From Nocardioides sp. PD653-B2 (lineage in GTDB: Bacteria; Actinomycetota; Actinomycetes; Propionibacteriales; Nocardioidaceae): DNA of 64,000 nucleotides. The notes under the pieces are model-generated. The model did not search any database. It was not told where the DNA came from and saw only the letters and a program-made list of their open reading frames with translations. The stretch lies in assembly GCF_002117935.1 (NCBI RefSeq), contig NZ_BDJE01000028.1, positions 1 through 64,000 on the forward strand. The letters run 5' to 3'. This document shows, piece by piece, positions 8,206-17,485 of the stretch (position 1 is its first letter; the number at the start of each line of letters is the position of its first letter). Position numbers and translations under genes: made by a program.

Positions 8206-9189
8206 TCAGCTTCCCCAAGCCTGGGCGAACACCCGGAGGAAGTTCTCGCCGAGGATGCCGTCCGTCTCCTCGTTCGAGAAGCCGACGCCCCCCAGCGCGG
8301 TCCGCAGGCCAGGGACGTCCGCGTGGCTCCCGAGCCCGGCCGGCCAGGTCCACGGGGGGCGGGGGTAGTACCGCTCGTCGTAGCCGTAGAAGTCGTAGTC
8401 GGAGGCGTCCTCGTCGGAGAAGTCCAGGCCCATGCCGACGTGCTCGGCCCCGATCAGCTCCGCGAGGTACGCGGCGTGCTCGGCGAGCCTCTCGACGCTC
8501 GGGGAGTCGTCGTCGACGAACGCCGGGAAGGCACAGAGCCCGACGACGCCGCCGGACCCGGCGACAGCGCGTGCCAGGTCGTCGCTGAGGTTGCGGGGGT
8601 GGTCGCACAGCGCCTTCGCGTTGCTGTGGCTGGCGATCACCGGCGAGGTCGAGACCTCGATGATCTCGAGGCTGGACGACTCCCCCGTGTGCGAGACGTC
8701 CGGGATCATCGTGAGCTCGTTGAGCCGACGTACCGCCTTGCGCCCGGCCTCGCTGAGGCCGGCGTTCGCGGGCTCGAGGCATCCGTCGGCGAGATAGTTG
8801 CGGTAGTTGTAGGTCAGCTGCGCGACCTTGACTCCCGCGGCGGCGTAGAGCTCGAGCCGGTCGAGCTCACCGCCGACCGCGTGCAGCCCCTGCACATGGA
8901 GCACGATCGCGAGCTCGCCGGCGGCCTGCGCTGCGACGATGTCGGAGACCGATCGCGCCAGCCGCGCGCCGGCCGGCGGCCGGTCCTCGAAGGAGCGCCA
9001 CGCGCCCAGGGTCGAGGTGACGCCGGCCAGGTCCTCGATCGACGCGACCGTCGGCAGGAGCACGCCGACGCCGCCGGCGGACAACGCCGGCAGCAGGGCG
9101 TCGAGGTGCCCCGGGTGCTGGACCAGCGGCACGGCCGCGTCGAGCACCAGGGGTGCGCGCCCGACGCTGCTCGGCAGCAGCTCGCTCAC
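8206..9189 (-). CDS. Atypical M19-family (membrane dipeptidase-like) hydrolase
   Basis: This 327-residue protein follows the peptidase-M19/renal-dipeptidase pattern. PDVSH (His167) and SHSN (His188) keep the two late metal histidines, and DHPRNLSDD and the C-terminal GENFLRVF block are also typical. However, the usual N-terminal metal pair (His-x-Asp) is replaced by LDAAV around residue 17, and the bridging glutamate position reads HVQG (Gln100). The protein is therefore probably a divergent amidohydrolase with altered metal binding rather than a standard dipeptidase. It has no signal peptide. It is coupled by GTGA overlap to hyuB and abuts the DAO gene, which implies action on a pathway intermediate. 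The substrate is unknown. Confidence 0.75.
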   Translation of the reverse strand: MSELLPSSVGRAPLVLDAAVPLVQHPGHLDALLPALSAGGVGVLLPTVASIEDLAGVTSTLGAWRSFEDRPPAGARLARSVSDIVAAQAAGELAIVLHVQGLHAVGGELDRLELYAAAGVKVAQLTYNYRNYLADGCLEPANAGLSEAGRKAVRRLNELTMIPDVSHTGESSSLEIIEVSTSPVIASHSNAKALCDHPRNLSDDLARAVAGSGGVVGLCAFPAFVDDDSPSVERLAEHAAYLAELIGAEHVGMGLDFSDEDASDYDFYGYDERYYPRPPWTWPAGLGSHADVPGLRTALGGVGFSNEETDGILGENFLRVFAQAWGS

Positions 9190-10904
9190 GACGCGGAGGC
9201 CGAACGCAGCCGCTGCGTGGCCGCCTCGTCGACGACGAAGGTCGCCGGGTCGATCACGACGCCGTAGTCGATGGCCGCGCGCTCGACACTGACGAACCCG
9301 AGCTGCACGTCGGTGGCGACGGCAGCCACGTCACGCGTGAACGGGTCTCCCCATCCACCGCCGCCGCCGGTGACGTTCGCCATGCCCTCGTCCGCCGCGA
9401 AGTGCGTGTAGCTCTGGCCGACCTCGACGGCGCGGTCGGTCCCGGGATAGAGGACCACCGTGTTGTTCATGCCGTCGTGACCCTCGCCGATGCCCCACGG
9501 CTTCGTCTTGGTCTTGTAGTTGATGACGATCGCCGAGGACGGCGCGAGGAAACGGTAGGTGCGCTCGATGCCGACACCGCCCCGGTACTTCCCCGGCCCG
9601 CCGGAGTCCGTGCGGTAGCGGTAGTTCTCGATGATCAGCGGCGCCTTGGTCTCCAGGATCTCGATCGGGTTGTTCCGGCAGCCCGGCTCCGAGAGGTGCA
9701 TGATGCCGTCCGATCCGTCGCCCTCCGAGTGGGCACCGAACCCCACACCGTCGTTCGTGGCCTCGAGCCAGGAGACACCCGTCTCCGGGTCCACCCCGAG
9801 CGCCATGATCGAGCAGACGTCGCCTCCCGAGCAGGCCGGGATCAGGTCCGGCATGCCCTGAGCGAGCGCCTTGTCGATGACCTCCGGGGCGAGGATCGCC
9901 GGCCAGATCGTGAAGGTCGGCATCGGCTCCACCGCGTGCATCAGCGACCCGGGGGTCGTCAGCACCTCGACCGGGCGGAAGTTGCCGGAGTTCACCGGCG
10001 TGCCGGGAGTCGTGAGCGCCTTGAAGGCCATCATCGTCGTGGCGACCGTGAGACCGCGCGGCAGGTTGATGGGCCCCTTGGCCGGCTTGGAGGTCTCCCG
10101 CCAGTCGACGATCATCTTCTCGTCCGTGACCGTGACCGTCACGTCCATACGGACCATCTCGTCCTTGACGACGCCGTCGGTGTCGACGAAGTCGTGCGCG
10201 GACCAGGTGCCCTTGGGCAGCTTCGCCAATGCGGCCTTCGCCAGGCGCTCGCCGTGGTCGTTGATATCGCGCATCGCCTCCTTGAGGACGTCGACGCCGT
10301 GCTTGGCCACGATCTCCTGGACCCGGCGCTCACCGGTCTGACAGGCCGACACCTGCGCCTGGATGTCACCGATGGTCCGCTCCGGCATCCGGCTGTTGAA
10401 CCGGATGACGTTGAAGATGTCGTCGTTGATCACGCCCCGGTCGTAGAGCTTCACCGACGGGAAGAAGATGCCTTCCTGCGACATGTCCGTGGAGTCGAGC
10501 ACGTAGCCCGCGTCCTTCTGCTTCAGGTCGAGCAGGTGCACCCGGCACGTCGACCACGCGACGAGCTCGTCCTCCACGAAGATCGGAGCGAGCACGAGGG
10601 CGTCCAGGGTGTGCGCCGAGGACCAGTACGGGTAGTTCAGGAAGTACACGTCTCCCGGGTGCAGGTTGTCCTGGCCCAGGAACTTCACCGTGTTGCGGAT
10701 GCCCACGTCGTTCGCCCCGGTGAACATCGCGATGCCCGGCGTGTCCGCGACGACGTCGCCGGCTGCGTCGTGCAGGCCGATCCCGTAGTCGTGGATCTCG
10801 TAGACGACGGTGTTGTACGCCGTCCGACAGAGGTTGCGCGCCATCTCATCGGCCGATGCCAGGAGGCTGTGGCGGATGACCTCGACGGTGATGGAATCAA
10901 CCAT
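9186..10904 (-). CDS. Hydantoinase B / oxoprolinase-type subunit
   Basis: This 572-residue protein belongs to the HyuB family, the partner subunit of ATP-dependent N-methylhydantoinase, 5-oxoprolinase and acetone-carboxylase-like enzymes. Recognisable blocks include DYGIGLHDAAGDVVADTPG, the PGDVYFLNYPYWSSAHTLD segment, the SGGPGKYRGG glycine motif and a glycine-rich VTGGGGGWGDP near the C-terminus. The start at 10904 overlaps the end of hyuA by 8 bases. The HyuAB pair normally opens a cyclic amide using ATP. Here it lies directly upstream of hydroxyproline oxidation genes, so a cyclic derivative of proline or hydroxyproline is a reasonable but unproven substrate. Confidence 0.85.
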   Translation of the reverse strand: MVDSITVEVIRHSLLASADEMARNLCRTAYNTVVYEIHDYGIGLHDAAGDVVADTPGIAMFTGANDVGIRNTVKFLGQDNLHPGDVYFLNYPYWSSAHTLDALVLAPIFVEDELVAWSTCRVHLLDLKQKDAGYVLDSTDMSQEGIFFPSVKLYDRGVINDDIFNVIRFNSRMPERTIGDIQAQVSACQTGERRVQEIVAKHGVDVLKEAMRDINDHGERLAKAALAKLPKGTWSAHDFVDTDGVVKDEMVRMDVTVTVTDEKMIVDWRETSKPAKGPINLPRGLTVATTMMAFKALTTPGTPVNSGNFRPVEVLTTPGSLMHAVEPMPTFTIWPAILAPEVIDKALAQGMPDLIPACSGGDVCSIMALGVDPETGVSWLEATNDGVGFGAHSEGDGSDGIMHLSEPGCRNNPIEILETKAPLIIENYRYRTDSGGPGKYRGGVGIERTYRFLAPSSAIVINYKTKTKPWGIGEGHDGMNNTVVLYPGTDRAVEVGQSYTHFAADEGMANVTGGGGGWGDPFTRDVAAVATDVQLGFVSVERAAIDYGVVIDPATFVVDEAATQRLRSASAS

Positions 10905-12960
10905 GGTTCGGCTCCTCTGCAAGCGTGATGACGATCTCTCCGACACGGCCGACCTCGGCCGTGTCGCCGGTGTGCATGACCGTCGTCGAGGTGTGCTCGA
11001 CGATGATCGCCGGACCTTCGATGCGGTCGCCGAAGCGGAAGTCGCTCCGGTCGTAGACCTGGTACGGGATCCGGGTGCCGTCGGGCTGCACGACCCCGCG
11101 GCTGGCGATCGGAGCCAGCTCGTCGCCATCGCGCTCGGCCACCTCCGGCAGCCGAGGCCGCTCCACGACGCCGATGGCGCGGGACCGTAGCGTGACGATC
11201 TCGATCGGGTCCGACATCGCATGGCCGTAGTGGCGCTCGTGGATCTCGCTGAACTCCTGGCGCAGGCGCTCGACGTCGTCGTCGGCCGACAGCCCCGCGA
11301 CGGGGACCGAGACCGCGTGCTCCTGACCGAGGTAGCGGACGTCGATGAACCGCTGGAACGTGCGGTCGTCCGACCCGAAGCCCTCGGTCTCCAGGGCGGC
11401 CGCACCCTCCTCCTCCATCTCGCGGAACATCGCCTCGAGGTGCTCGAGGTCGATGCCGTCCAGCGGAGACACCTGGGTGCGGGAGTAGTCGTGCTGGACG
11501 TCGGCCATCAGCATGCCGAGCGCCGAGAAGGCGCCCGGTCCGGGAGGGACGATCACCCGGGGGATGGAGAGCTCGTGCGCGACGTCGATCGCGACGAGGC
11601 CACCTCCGCCGCCGTAGGTCAGCAGGGCGAAGTCGTTCGGCTTGTGCCCGATGTCCACGGTGATGGACCGGACCGCGCCGACGATCTTGGTCGTGGCGAT
11701 CCGCAGGACACCCCGGGCCACGGTGTCGATGGACATGCCGAGCGCCTCCGCGCTCGGAGCGAGCGCCCCTTCGGCGAGGTCCCGCCTCAGCTCGAGGCTG
11801 CCGGCGAGCGCGGTCTCCGTGCCCAGGTAGCCCACCACGAGAGCCGCGTCGGTGAACGTCGCCTCCGTACCACCCCAGTCGTACGCCGCCGGGCCGGGCG
11901 AGGACCCGGCGCTCTGCGGCCCCACCTGGAGGTGGCCGCCCTCGTCGATCCAGACCAGCGAGCCACCGCCGGCGCCGATCGTGTGGATGTACAGCGACGG
12001 GATGGTGAGCGGCAGGCCCTCGAACGAGGCCTCGTGCCTGAGGACGGACTCGCCGTCGACGATCAGCGAGGCATCCAGGCTCGTGCCACCCATGTCGATG
12101 GTGATGAGATTGCCCTCACCGGTGGTCCTCGCGAACGATGTCGCCCCGATGACGCCTCCGGCGGGGCCGGAGAGGATCAGGTTCACCGGAGCCTCACGGG
12201 CACTCTCGACCGTCATCGCCCCGCCGCCGGAGCGGATCATGAAGAAGTGGCCACCGAAGCCGTTCTCGGCCAACGCGTTCTTGAGGCGGCCGAGATAGCG
12301 CCGAACCACCGGCTTGATGTAGGCGTCGAAGACCGCCGTGCTGGTCCGCTCGTACTCGCGGTACTCGCGGGACAGCTCGTGGGACAGCGTCACGTCCATC
12401 TCCGGAACGACCTCGGCGAGCACGTCGCGCATCCGCAGCTCGTGGTCGGGGTTGGTGTAGGCGTGGAGGAAGCACACGGCCACCGACTCGAACCCCGCCT
12501 CCTTCAGCCGCTCGGCCACCGCTCGGGCGGCGGCATCGTCGAACGGGCGGAGCACCCGCCCCTGGTAGTTCATCCGTTCGGGGACCTCGAAGATCGCGTC
12601 TCGGCGCACCAGACTCTCGGGCGTCTTGTAGCGGAAGTCGTAGGACACCGGCCGGTCGGTGCGACCCAGGAGGTACACGTCGCGGAAGCCGTCGGTGGTG
12701 ACGATCGCCGTCCTGGCGCCGTTGCGGGTCAGCAGCGCGTTCAGGCCCAGCGTCGTGCCGTGGGTGAAGTAGCCGGCCCGCTCCATGTCGACTCCCGACC
12801 GGACGAACGCGTTGATCACGCCCTGGCTGGCGTCGGCCGGGGTGGTCGGCACCTTGTCGAACCGGAGCGCTCCGTCGGCCGAGTCGAGCGTCACGACATC
12901 GGTGAAGGTGCCTCCGACATCGACGGCGACACGGACCGATGAGGACGACGATCGAGGCAT
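10897..12960 (-). CDS. Hydantoinase A / oxoprolinase-type ATP-binding subunit
   Basis: This 687-residue HyuA-family protein opens with the ASKHA-type nucleotide site VAVDVGGTFTDVV, then YFTHGTTLGLNALL, and has the second phosphate region ITIDMGGTSLDASL. The C-terminal HyuA_C region follows GEGHLQVGP-like and YGGGGGLVAIDVA blocks. The protein should activate a cyclic amide by phosphorylation before the HyuB subunit hydrolyses it. It is the first gene of the long leftward operon. Its 112-base upstream gap carries an AT-rich inverted repeat that is likely to be an operator. It is closer to bacterial HyuA than to the fused 5-oxoprolinase because the two subunits are separate genes. Confidence 0.86.
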   Translation of the reverse strand: MPRSSSSSVRVAVDVGGTFTDVVTLDSADGALRFDKVPTTPADASQGVINAFVRSGVDMERAGYFTHGTTLGLNALLTRNGARTAIVTTDGFRDVYLLGRTDRPVSYDFRYKTPESLVRRDAIFEVPERMNYQGRVLRPFDDAAARAVAERLKEAGFESVAVCFLHAYTNPDHELRMRDVLAEVVPEMDVTLSHELSREYREYERTSTAVFDAYIKPVVRRYLGRLKNALAENGFGGHFFMIRSGGGAMTVESAREAPVNLILSGPAGGVIGATSFARTTGEGNLITIDMGGTSLDASLIVDGESVLRHEASFEGLPLTIPSLYIHTIGAGGGSLVWIDEGGHLQVGPQSAGSSPGPAAYDWGGTEATFTDAALVVGYLGTETALAGSLELRRDLAEGALAPSAEALGMSIDTVARGVLRIATTKIVGAVRSITVDIGHKPNDFALLTYGGGGGLVAIDVAHELSIPRVIVPPGPGAFSALGMLMADVQHDYSRTQVSPLDGIDLEHLEAMFREMEEEGAAALETEGFGSDDRTFQRFIDVRYLGQEHAVSVPVAGLSADDDVERLRQEFSEIHERHYGHAMSDPIEIVTLRSRAIGVVERPRLPEVAERDGDELAPIASRGVVQPDGTRIPYQVYDRSDFRFGDRIEGPAIIVEHTSTTVMHTGDTAEVGRVGEIVITLAEEPNHG

Positions 12961-13011
12961 GGGTGTTGTTCTCCTTCGCGAGTGGTCGACGTCGACATGA
13001 TGACGTTGCGG

Positions 13012-13047
13012 TCATTATGTTGCGCCATTGTCTTCATCATAATGAAC
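13012..13047 (-). promoter_or_regulatory. Operator/promoter region of the hyuA operon
   Basis: An 8-bp inverted repeat, TCATTATG (13012-13019) and CATAATGA (13038-13045), is separated by 18 bases. The right arm continues into TAATGAAC, the reverse of the GTTCATTA motif seen upstream of the ABC operon. The leftward CATAAT inside the left arm may also serve as a -10 box. The XRE-cupin protein encoded at 17945-18577 is the obvious candidate binder. Binding is inferred. Confidence 0.5.
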
Positions 13048-13072
13048 GGATGGATCGGATTGTCCGGATGAC

Positions 13073-13891
13073 TCACCAGCGGTACCGCTCCGTCGGCATC
13101 AGGCCCGCCGTCTTGCCGCCGTCGATCGGTACCGCCGCCCCCGTGATGGAGGCTGCGTGGTCGGAGGCCAGGAAGCAGATGAGCTCGGCGACCTCTTCGG
13201 GCGCCGTGATGCGCCGCGCCGGGCTCAGCGCGAGGGCGCGTCGGAGGCCCTCGTCGCGACCGCCGACCAGCGCCCACTCGTCGTAGGTCATCTGGGTGTC
13301 CACCGGGCCGGCGCACACGGCGTTGACCCGCACCCCCCGATCGGCGTACGCAAGCGCCAGCGACTTGGTCAGGCTCACGACGGCAGCCTTCGACGCCGCG
13401 TAGCCGGCGCCGCCCGCGACACCGAGCAGACCGGCCATCGACGCGTTGTTGACGATGACGCCGCGGCTGCGCTCCAGGTGCGGGAGCGCGGCGCGGCTGC
13501 ACAGCCAGGTGCCCTTGGCGTTGGTCGCGAACATGCGGTCCCAGTCGGCCTCGGAGGGTCCGTCGGAGCCCTCCTCCGCCTCGACCCCGCTGTTGTTCAC
13601 CACGATGTCCAGCGAGCCGAACCTCTCGACGGTGGTCTCGACGAGCCCGGCGACCGACTCGGCCTCCCGCACGTCCAGCTCGACGTAGGTGACCGTCCCG
13701 GACGCGCCGGCGGCGAGCTCCGCCGCGGCCGTGGCGCCGCGGTCGCGATCGCGGCCGGCGATGACCACATGGGCGCCGCGGTCGGCGAGTGACCGCGCGG
13801 TCGCCAGCCCGATGCCGGTCGAGCCGCCGGTGACGATCGCCGTACGGGACTCGAACGTCCCGCCTCGCGTGACGTGCTGCTGAGGGATCAT
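13073..13891 (-). CDS. SDR-family NAD(P)-dependent oxidoreductase
   Basis: This 272-residue classical short-chain dehydrogenase has the cofactor motif TGGSTGIG near residue 21, NNSG near 90 and the catalytic YAASK. It closes with the usual AVPIDGGKTAG. The ATG at 13891 overlaps the permease stop (ATGA), so it is the last gene of the ABC-transporter operon. A role in oxidising a hydroxyl group of the imported compound, for example a hydroxyproline derivative, fits the neighbourhood but the substrate cannot be read from sequence. Confidence 0.85.
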   Translation of the reverse strand: MIPQQHVTRGGTFESRTAIVTGGSTGIGLATARSLADRGAHVVIAGRDRDRGATAAAELAAGASGTVTYVELDVREAESVAGLVETTVERFGSLDIVVNNSGVEAEEGSDGPSEADWDRMFATNAKGTWLCSRAALPHLERSRGVIVNNASMAGLLGVAGGAGYAASKAAVVSLTKSLALAYADRGVRVNAVCAGPVDTQMTYDEWALVGGRDEGLRRALALSPARRITAPEEVAELICFLASDHAASITGAAVPIDGGKTAGLMPTERYRW

Positions 13892-14883
13892 GTGCTTCTC
13901 GCCCGACGGATGTAGCGGTCGGTGATGATCGCCACGAGGATGAGGCAGCCCTGGACGACCTGCTGGAACGTCGTGTCCCACCCGAGCAGGTTGAAGCCGT
14001 TGCTGATCAGCGTCAGCAGCAGCACGCCGACCATGCCGCGCCAGATGGCACCCTCGCCGCCGAGGATCGACGTCCCGCCGATGACCGCCGCCGCGATCGC
14101 ACTGAGCTCGAGGCCGAGCGCCATGTTGGCCTGGGCGCCGCCGCCGCTGCGCGCGACCAGCACGAGGCCGGCGAGAGCAGAACAGACGCCGCTGGCCATG
14201 TAGACACCGATGTGGACCGAGCCCACGCGAATGCCACTCAACCGGGCCGCCTCGGCATTGCCTCCGACCGCGTAGATCCGCCGGCCGAAGTTCGTGGCCC
14301 ACAGCACGACACCCATGACGAGCGCGACGACGAGCAGCGTCGCCGTCGCGACGGTGATCCCGAGCCCGGGGACGTCGTCGGTGAAGACCTGGACGCCGTC
14401 GAGCTGGTCGGTCAGCGGGTAGATGATGGCGCCGCCGGTGATCACGAGCGCGACCCCTCGGTAGACGATGCTCACCGCGAGCGTGGCGATGAAGGCGTTG
14501 ACCGCCGTGCTGACGTTCACGATGAAGCCGGTCAACGCGCCGAGGCCGGCGCCGGCCAGCACGGCGGCGACGAAACCTGCCTCGACACCGGCTGCCTGCG
14601 TCACCTCGACACCGATGATCGCCGAGAGCGCGAGCGACGCCGTCGCCGTGAGGTCGAAGACGCCGCTGATGATGCAGAGCGTCGCGCCGCAGGTCAACAG
14701 GCCCACGACGACCGCCTGGTCGAGCACGTTGGTGAGGTTCCCGGTCGTCAGGAAGGTGCTCGTCGACAGGGACAGGTAGATCACCAACGCGACGACGCCG
14801 ATCACGACGCCGTAGTCGCGCAGGTTGAAGGACCGGGAGAGCGCCGAGGGCTGCGCCACCACGGGTGTACTGGTCTCAGTCAT
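13888..14883 (-). CDS. ABC transporter permease, ribose/simple-sugar (RbsC) type
   Basis: This 331-residue hydrophobic protein of the BPD_transp_2 family has about nine to ten predicted membrane segments and the family block ALGLELSAIAAAVIGGTSILGGEGAI. I chose ATG 14883 (an AAGGA site precedes it) over ATG 14898. It overlaps the ATPase gene by 8 bases. With the ATPase and binding protein it forms a complete importer of the ribose/autoinducer-2 class. The genomic setting suggests the cargo is a proline- or hydroxyproline-related compound rather than a sugar, but that is inference. Confidence 0.88.
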   Translation of the reverse strand: MTETSTPVVAQPSALSRSFNLRDYGVVIGVVALVIYLSLSTSTFLTTGNLTNVLDQAVVVGLLTCGATLCIISGVFDLTATASLALSAIIGVEVTQAAGVEAGFVAAVLAGAGLGALTGFIVNVSTAVNAFIATLAVSIVYRGVALVITGGAIIYPLTDQLDGVQVFTDDVPGLGITVATATLLVVALVMGVVLWATNFGRRIYAVGGNAEAARLSGIRVGSVHIGVYMASGVCSALAGLVLVARSGGGAQANMALGLELSAIAAAVIGGTSILGGEGAIWRGMVGVLLLTLISNGFNLLGWDTTFQQVVQGCLILVAIITDRYIRRARST

Positions 14884-16399
14884 GATTCCTTGCCTCATCT
14901 CCGAAGGCGGCCGCCACCACGTCGCCGGCCGCCGCGTTCTGTGCGAACTCCGCCACGGCTCGTCCGCGCCGCATCACCACGACGCGATGGGCCAGTCCGA
15001 GCACCTCCTCGACCTCGGAGGAGACCACGACCACCGCCACCCCTGAGGCGGCGAGATCCACGATCAACCCGTGGATCTGCTGCTTCGCGACCACGTCCAC
15101 GCCGCGGGTCGGCTCGTCGACGAGCAACACCGACGGCTCGGTGAGCAGCCACTTGGCGAACAGCGCCTTCTGCTGGTTGCCACCCGAGAGCGTCCAGATC
15201 GGCACTCCCAGGCCCTTGGCCCGGAGGTCGACCCGGCGCGCGACATCCGCAACCGCCCGCCGCTCGGCCTTGCGCTTGGCGAAGGGCCCCAGGCGCCGCC
15301 TGGACAGGGTCGGCGCGGCGACGTTGTCGCGCACCGACCGGGTGAGGGCAAGGCCCTGCTCCTTGCGCGACTCGGGGACGAGAGCGAGACCGGCCGCCAT
15401 CGCGCGCGCCGGCGACGGCGCCTTGAGCGGTGCGCCGTGCACGAGAACCCGTCCGGCCGCCGGGGTGTCGGCACCGAAGATCATGCGCAGCAGCTCGCTG
15501 CGGCCCGAGCCGACGAGCCCCGCAACACCGAGGATCTCGCCGGCCCGCACCTGCAGGCTGACGTCTCGCACCATCCCTCGGCTGAGCCCCTCGACCGACA
15601 GTGCGACCGGGGCGTCCTCGGGAACCGGAGGCAGCGTCGGGTACATCACGTCGACCTGGCGGCCCACCATCATCGCCACCAGCGATGCCGGTTGGTGGCT
15701 GCTCGCGTCGTCGGTCGCCACGAGGTCCCCGTCTCGCAACACCGCGACGCGGTCGGCGATACTCAGCACCTCGTCGAGGAAGTGCGAGACGAACACGACC
15801 GTGGTGCCACCCTCGGCGAGCTTGCGGATGAGGTCGAGGAGCCCCTCCTTCTCGTGTCCGGCGAGCACCGCGGTCGGCTCGTCCAACGCGAGGACCTGTG
15901 CACCGCGCGCCAGGGCCTTGAGGATCTCCACCTGCTGCTGCCTCCCGATGGGAAGCGAGGCGACGATCGCGTCCGGGGCCAACCGGAACCCGGTCTCCTC
16001 CTGGAGCCGTTGGAAGGTCTGCAGGTCGCGTGCGCGGCCGTGACCGCCGGCCCAACCGTCCCAGCTGCCGAGGAAGACGTTCTCGAGGACCGTGCGCGCG
16101 GGGACCAGGGCGAGCTCCTGGCTGATCAGGCTCACCCCGCGGCTGATCGCGTCCTTCGGCGTGCGGATCCCGGCCGGCTCCCCGTTGAGGAGCACCTCGC
16201 CGGTGTCGGGCCGGATCGAACCGGCGAGGACTCGGAGCAGGGTGCTCTTCCCGGCACCGTTCTCCCCGACGAGACCCAGGATCTCGCCGGGTCGTACGTC
16301 GAGGTCCACGTCGCGCAGCACGGAGACGCCCCCGTAGCTCTTGCCGACGCCGCGGGCCGAGATCCCCAGCCCGCTACGCTGCGCCACCGGCGTCATCAT
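14876..16399 (-). CDS. ABC transporter ATP-binding protein with two ATPase domains (RbsA/MglA type)
   Basis: This 507-residue fused dimer has an N-terminal Walker A (GLVGENGAGKSTLL) and Walker B (VLALDEPTAVL). The C-terminal copy has a degenerate P-loop (VAGLVGSGRSELL), an LSGGNQQKALFAKWL signature and LLVDEPTRGVD. A strong first site and weakened second P-loop is normal for this family. It powers the permease encoded just downstream (8-base overlap). The binding-protein gene lies 25 bases upstream on the same strand, giving the order SBP, ATPase, permease, SDR. Confidence 0.92.
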   Translation of the reverse strand: MMTPVAQRSGLGISARGVGKSYGGVSVLRDVDLDVRPGEILGLVGENGAGKSTLLRVLAGSIRPDTGEVLLNGEPAGIRTPKDAISRGVSLISQELALVPARTVLENVFLGSWDGWAGGHGRARDLQTFQRLQEETGFRLAPDAIVASLPIGRQQQVEILKALARGAQVLALDEPTAVLAGHEKEGLLDLIRKLAEGGTTVVFVSHFLDEVLSIADRVAVLRDGDLVATDDASSHQPASLVAMMVGRQVDVMYPTLPPVPEDAPVALSVEGLSRGMVRDVSLQVRAGEILGVAGLVGSGRSELLRMIFGADTPAAGRVLVHGAPLKAPSPARAMAAGLALVPESRKEQGLALTRSVRDNVAAPTLSRRRLGPFAKRKAERRAVADVARRVDLRAKGLGVPIWTLSGGNQQKALFAKWLLTEPSVLLVDEPTRGVDVVAKQQIHGLIVDLAASGVAVVVVSSEVEEVLGLAHRVVVMRRGRAVAEFAQNAAAGDVVAAAFGDEARNHD

Positions 16400-16424
16400 C
16401 GGTGCCCTTCCGCTGCCAGCTCGA

Positions 16425-17435
16425 TCAGTCCGAGTACTCGCCGGTGTAGCCCGCGAGGTTCTCCTTGGTGCCCAGGACGCCGAACGGGGTCAGCTCGTCG
16501 TAGCCGACGAACGCCGGGTCGACCTCGTCGCCCCGCGCGGCGGCGAGACCCATCTCGGCCGCCTTGGCGCCGGCGGTCTTCTCCGCGAACACGTACACGG
16601 CGTAGAAGTCACCCTGCTGAACGGCGGTCACGGCCTGCGTCGAGCTGCCGTTGCCGACGATGCTGACGTCATCGATGCCGGGAAGGTCGATCGCTCCGAG
16701 CAGCGCAGCCGAGGATGCGCCGGCGATCACGTCCACGTCCGGGTTCGCCTGGAGGATGTCCTGGACCGCGGCGCGGCCGGTGTCCTGGGCGTAGCCGCCC
16801 TCGACGTTCGCCACGACCTCGACGCCCGGCTGGTCCACGGCCGCGAGGAACGCGTCGGTCCGCACCACGTCGATCGGCTGCGCACTGAAGCCCTGCAGGT
16901 ACGCGACCTCGCAGGGATCCGCACCGGCGTCCTCACACGCCTGGAGGCTCAGCTCGCCCAGCACGGTGCCGTTCCGCTTCGGGTCGTCGACGAGACTCAG
17001 CGTCCCGGGGATCTGCGGCTCCAGGGTCTCGAAGTCCGGCCCGATCGGAGTGAACTCGGCGACGACGGTGATGCCGGCGTCGACGGCCTCCTGGATCGTC
17101 TGCTGGACCGCGACTCCGTCGTTCGCCTGCACGATCCAGACGTCGTAGCGCTTGCTGGTGAGCGCGTCCTTCAACTGCTGGAGCTGCACCTGCACGTCGA
17201 AGTTCGGGTCAATGAACTCCGCGGTCGCGTCGTTCTTCTCGGCGTACTCGCTGATTCCCGCGTACGCCGCCTGGGCGAACGAGTTCGTCTTCGAGAACCC
17301 GAAGAACCCGATGCTCAGCGACTCGTCCGAGGCCGATCCGGTGTCTGCGGTGTCGGCGTCGTCGCCGCACGCCGACAGGAAGAGGGCTGAGCTGAGCGCG
17401 ACACCGACGGCGGCGGCGCGAACGATCTTGTGCAT
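16425..17435 (-). CDS. Periplasmic-binding-protein-type solute-binding lipoprotein of the ABC importer
   Basis: This 336-residue lipoprotein has a signal sequence ending in the lipobox LSAC, followed by a type-1 periplasmic-binding fold (SIGFFGFSKTNSFAQAAYAGI, and later DVIAGASSAALLGAIDLPG). It should capture the ligand outside the membrane for the RbsC/RbsA-type permease. I chose the ATG at 17435 because the AAGGGAG site ends 6 bases upstream. The ATG at 17441 would touch it. It is the first gene of the importer operon, and the upstream gap carries two GTTCATT elements. Confidence 0.9.
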   Translation of the reverse strand: MHKIVRAAAVGVALSSALFLSACGDDADTADTGSASDESLSIGFFGFSKTNSFAQAAYAGISEYAEKNDATAEFIDPNFDVQVQLQQLKDALTSKRYDVWIVQANDGVAVQQTIQEAVDAGITVVAEFTPIGPDFETLEPQIPGTLSLVDDPKRNGTVLGELSLQACEDAGADPCEVAYLQGFSAQPIDVVRTDAFLAAVDQPGVEVVANVEGGYAQDTGRAAVQDILQANPDVDVIAGASSAALLGAIDLPGIDDVSIVGNGSSTQAVTAVQQGDFYAVYVFAEKTAGAKAAEMGLAAARGDEVDPAFVGYDELTPFGVLGTKENLAGYTGEYSD

Positions 17436-17485
17436 GGACATCTCCCTTGGTCGCTTCTTGCGAGTAGCGAGATGTCTACCACAGT

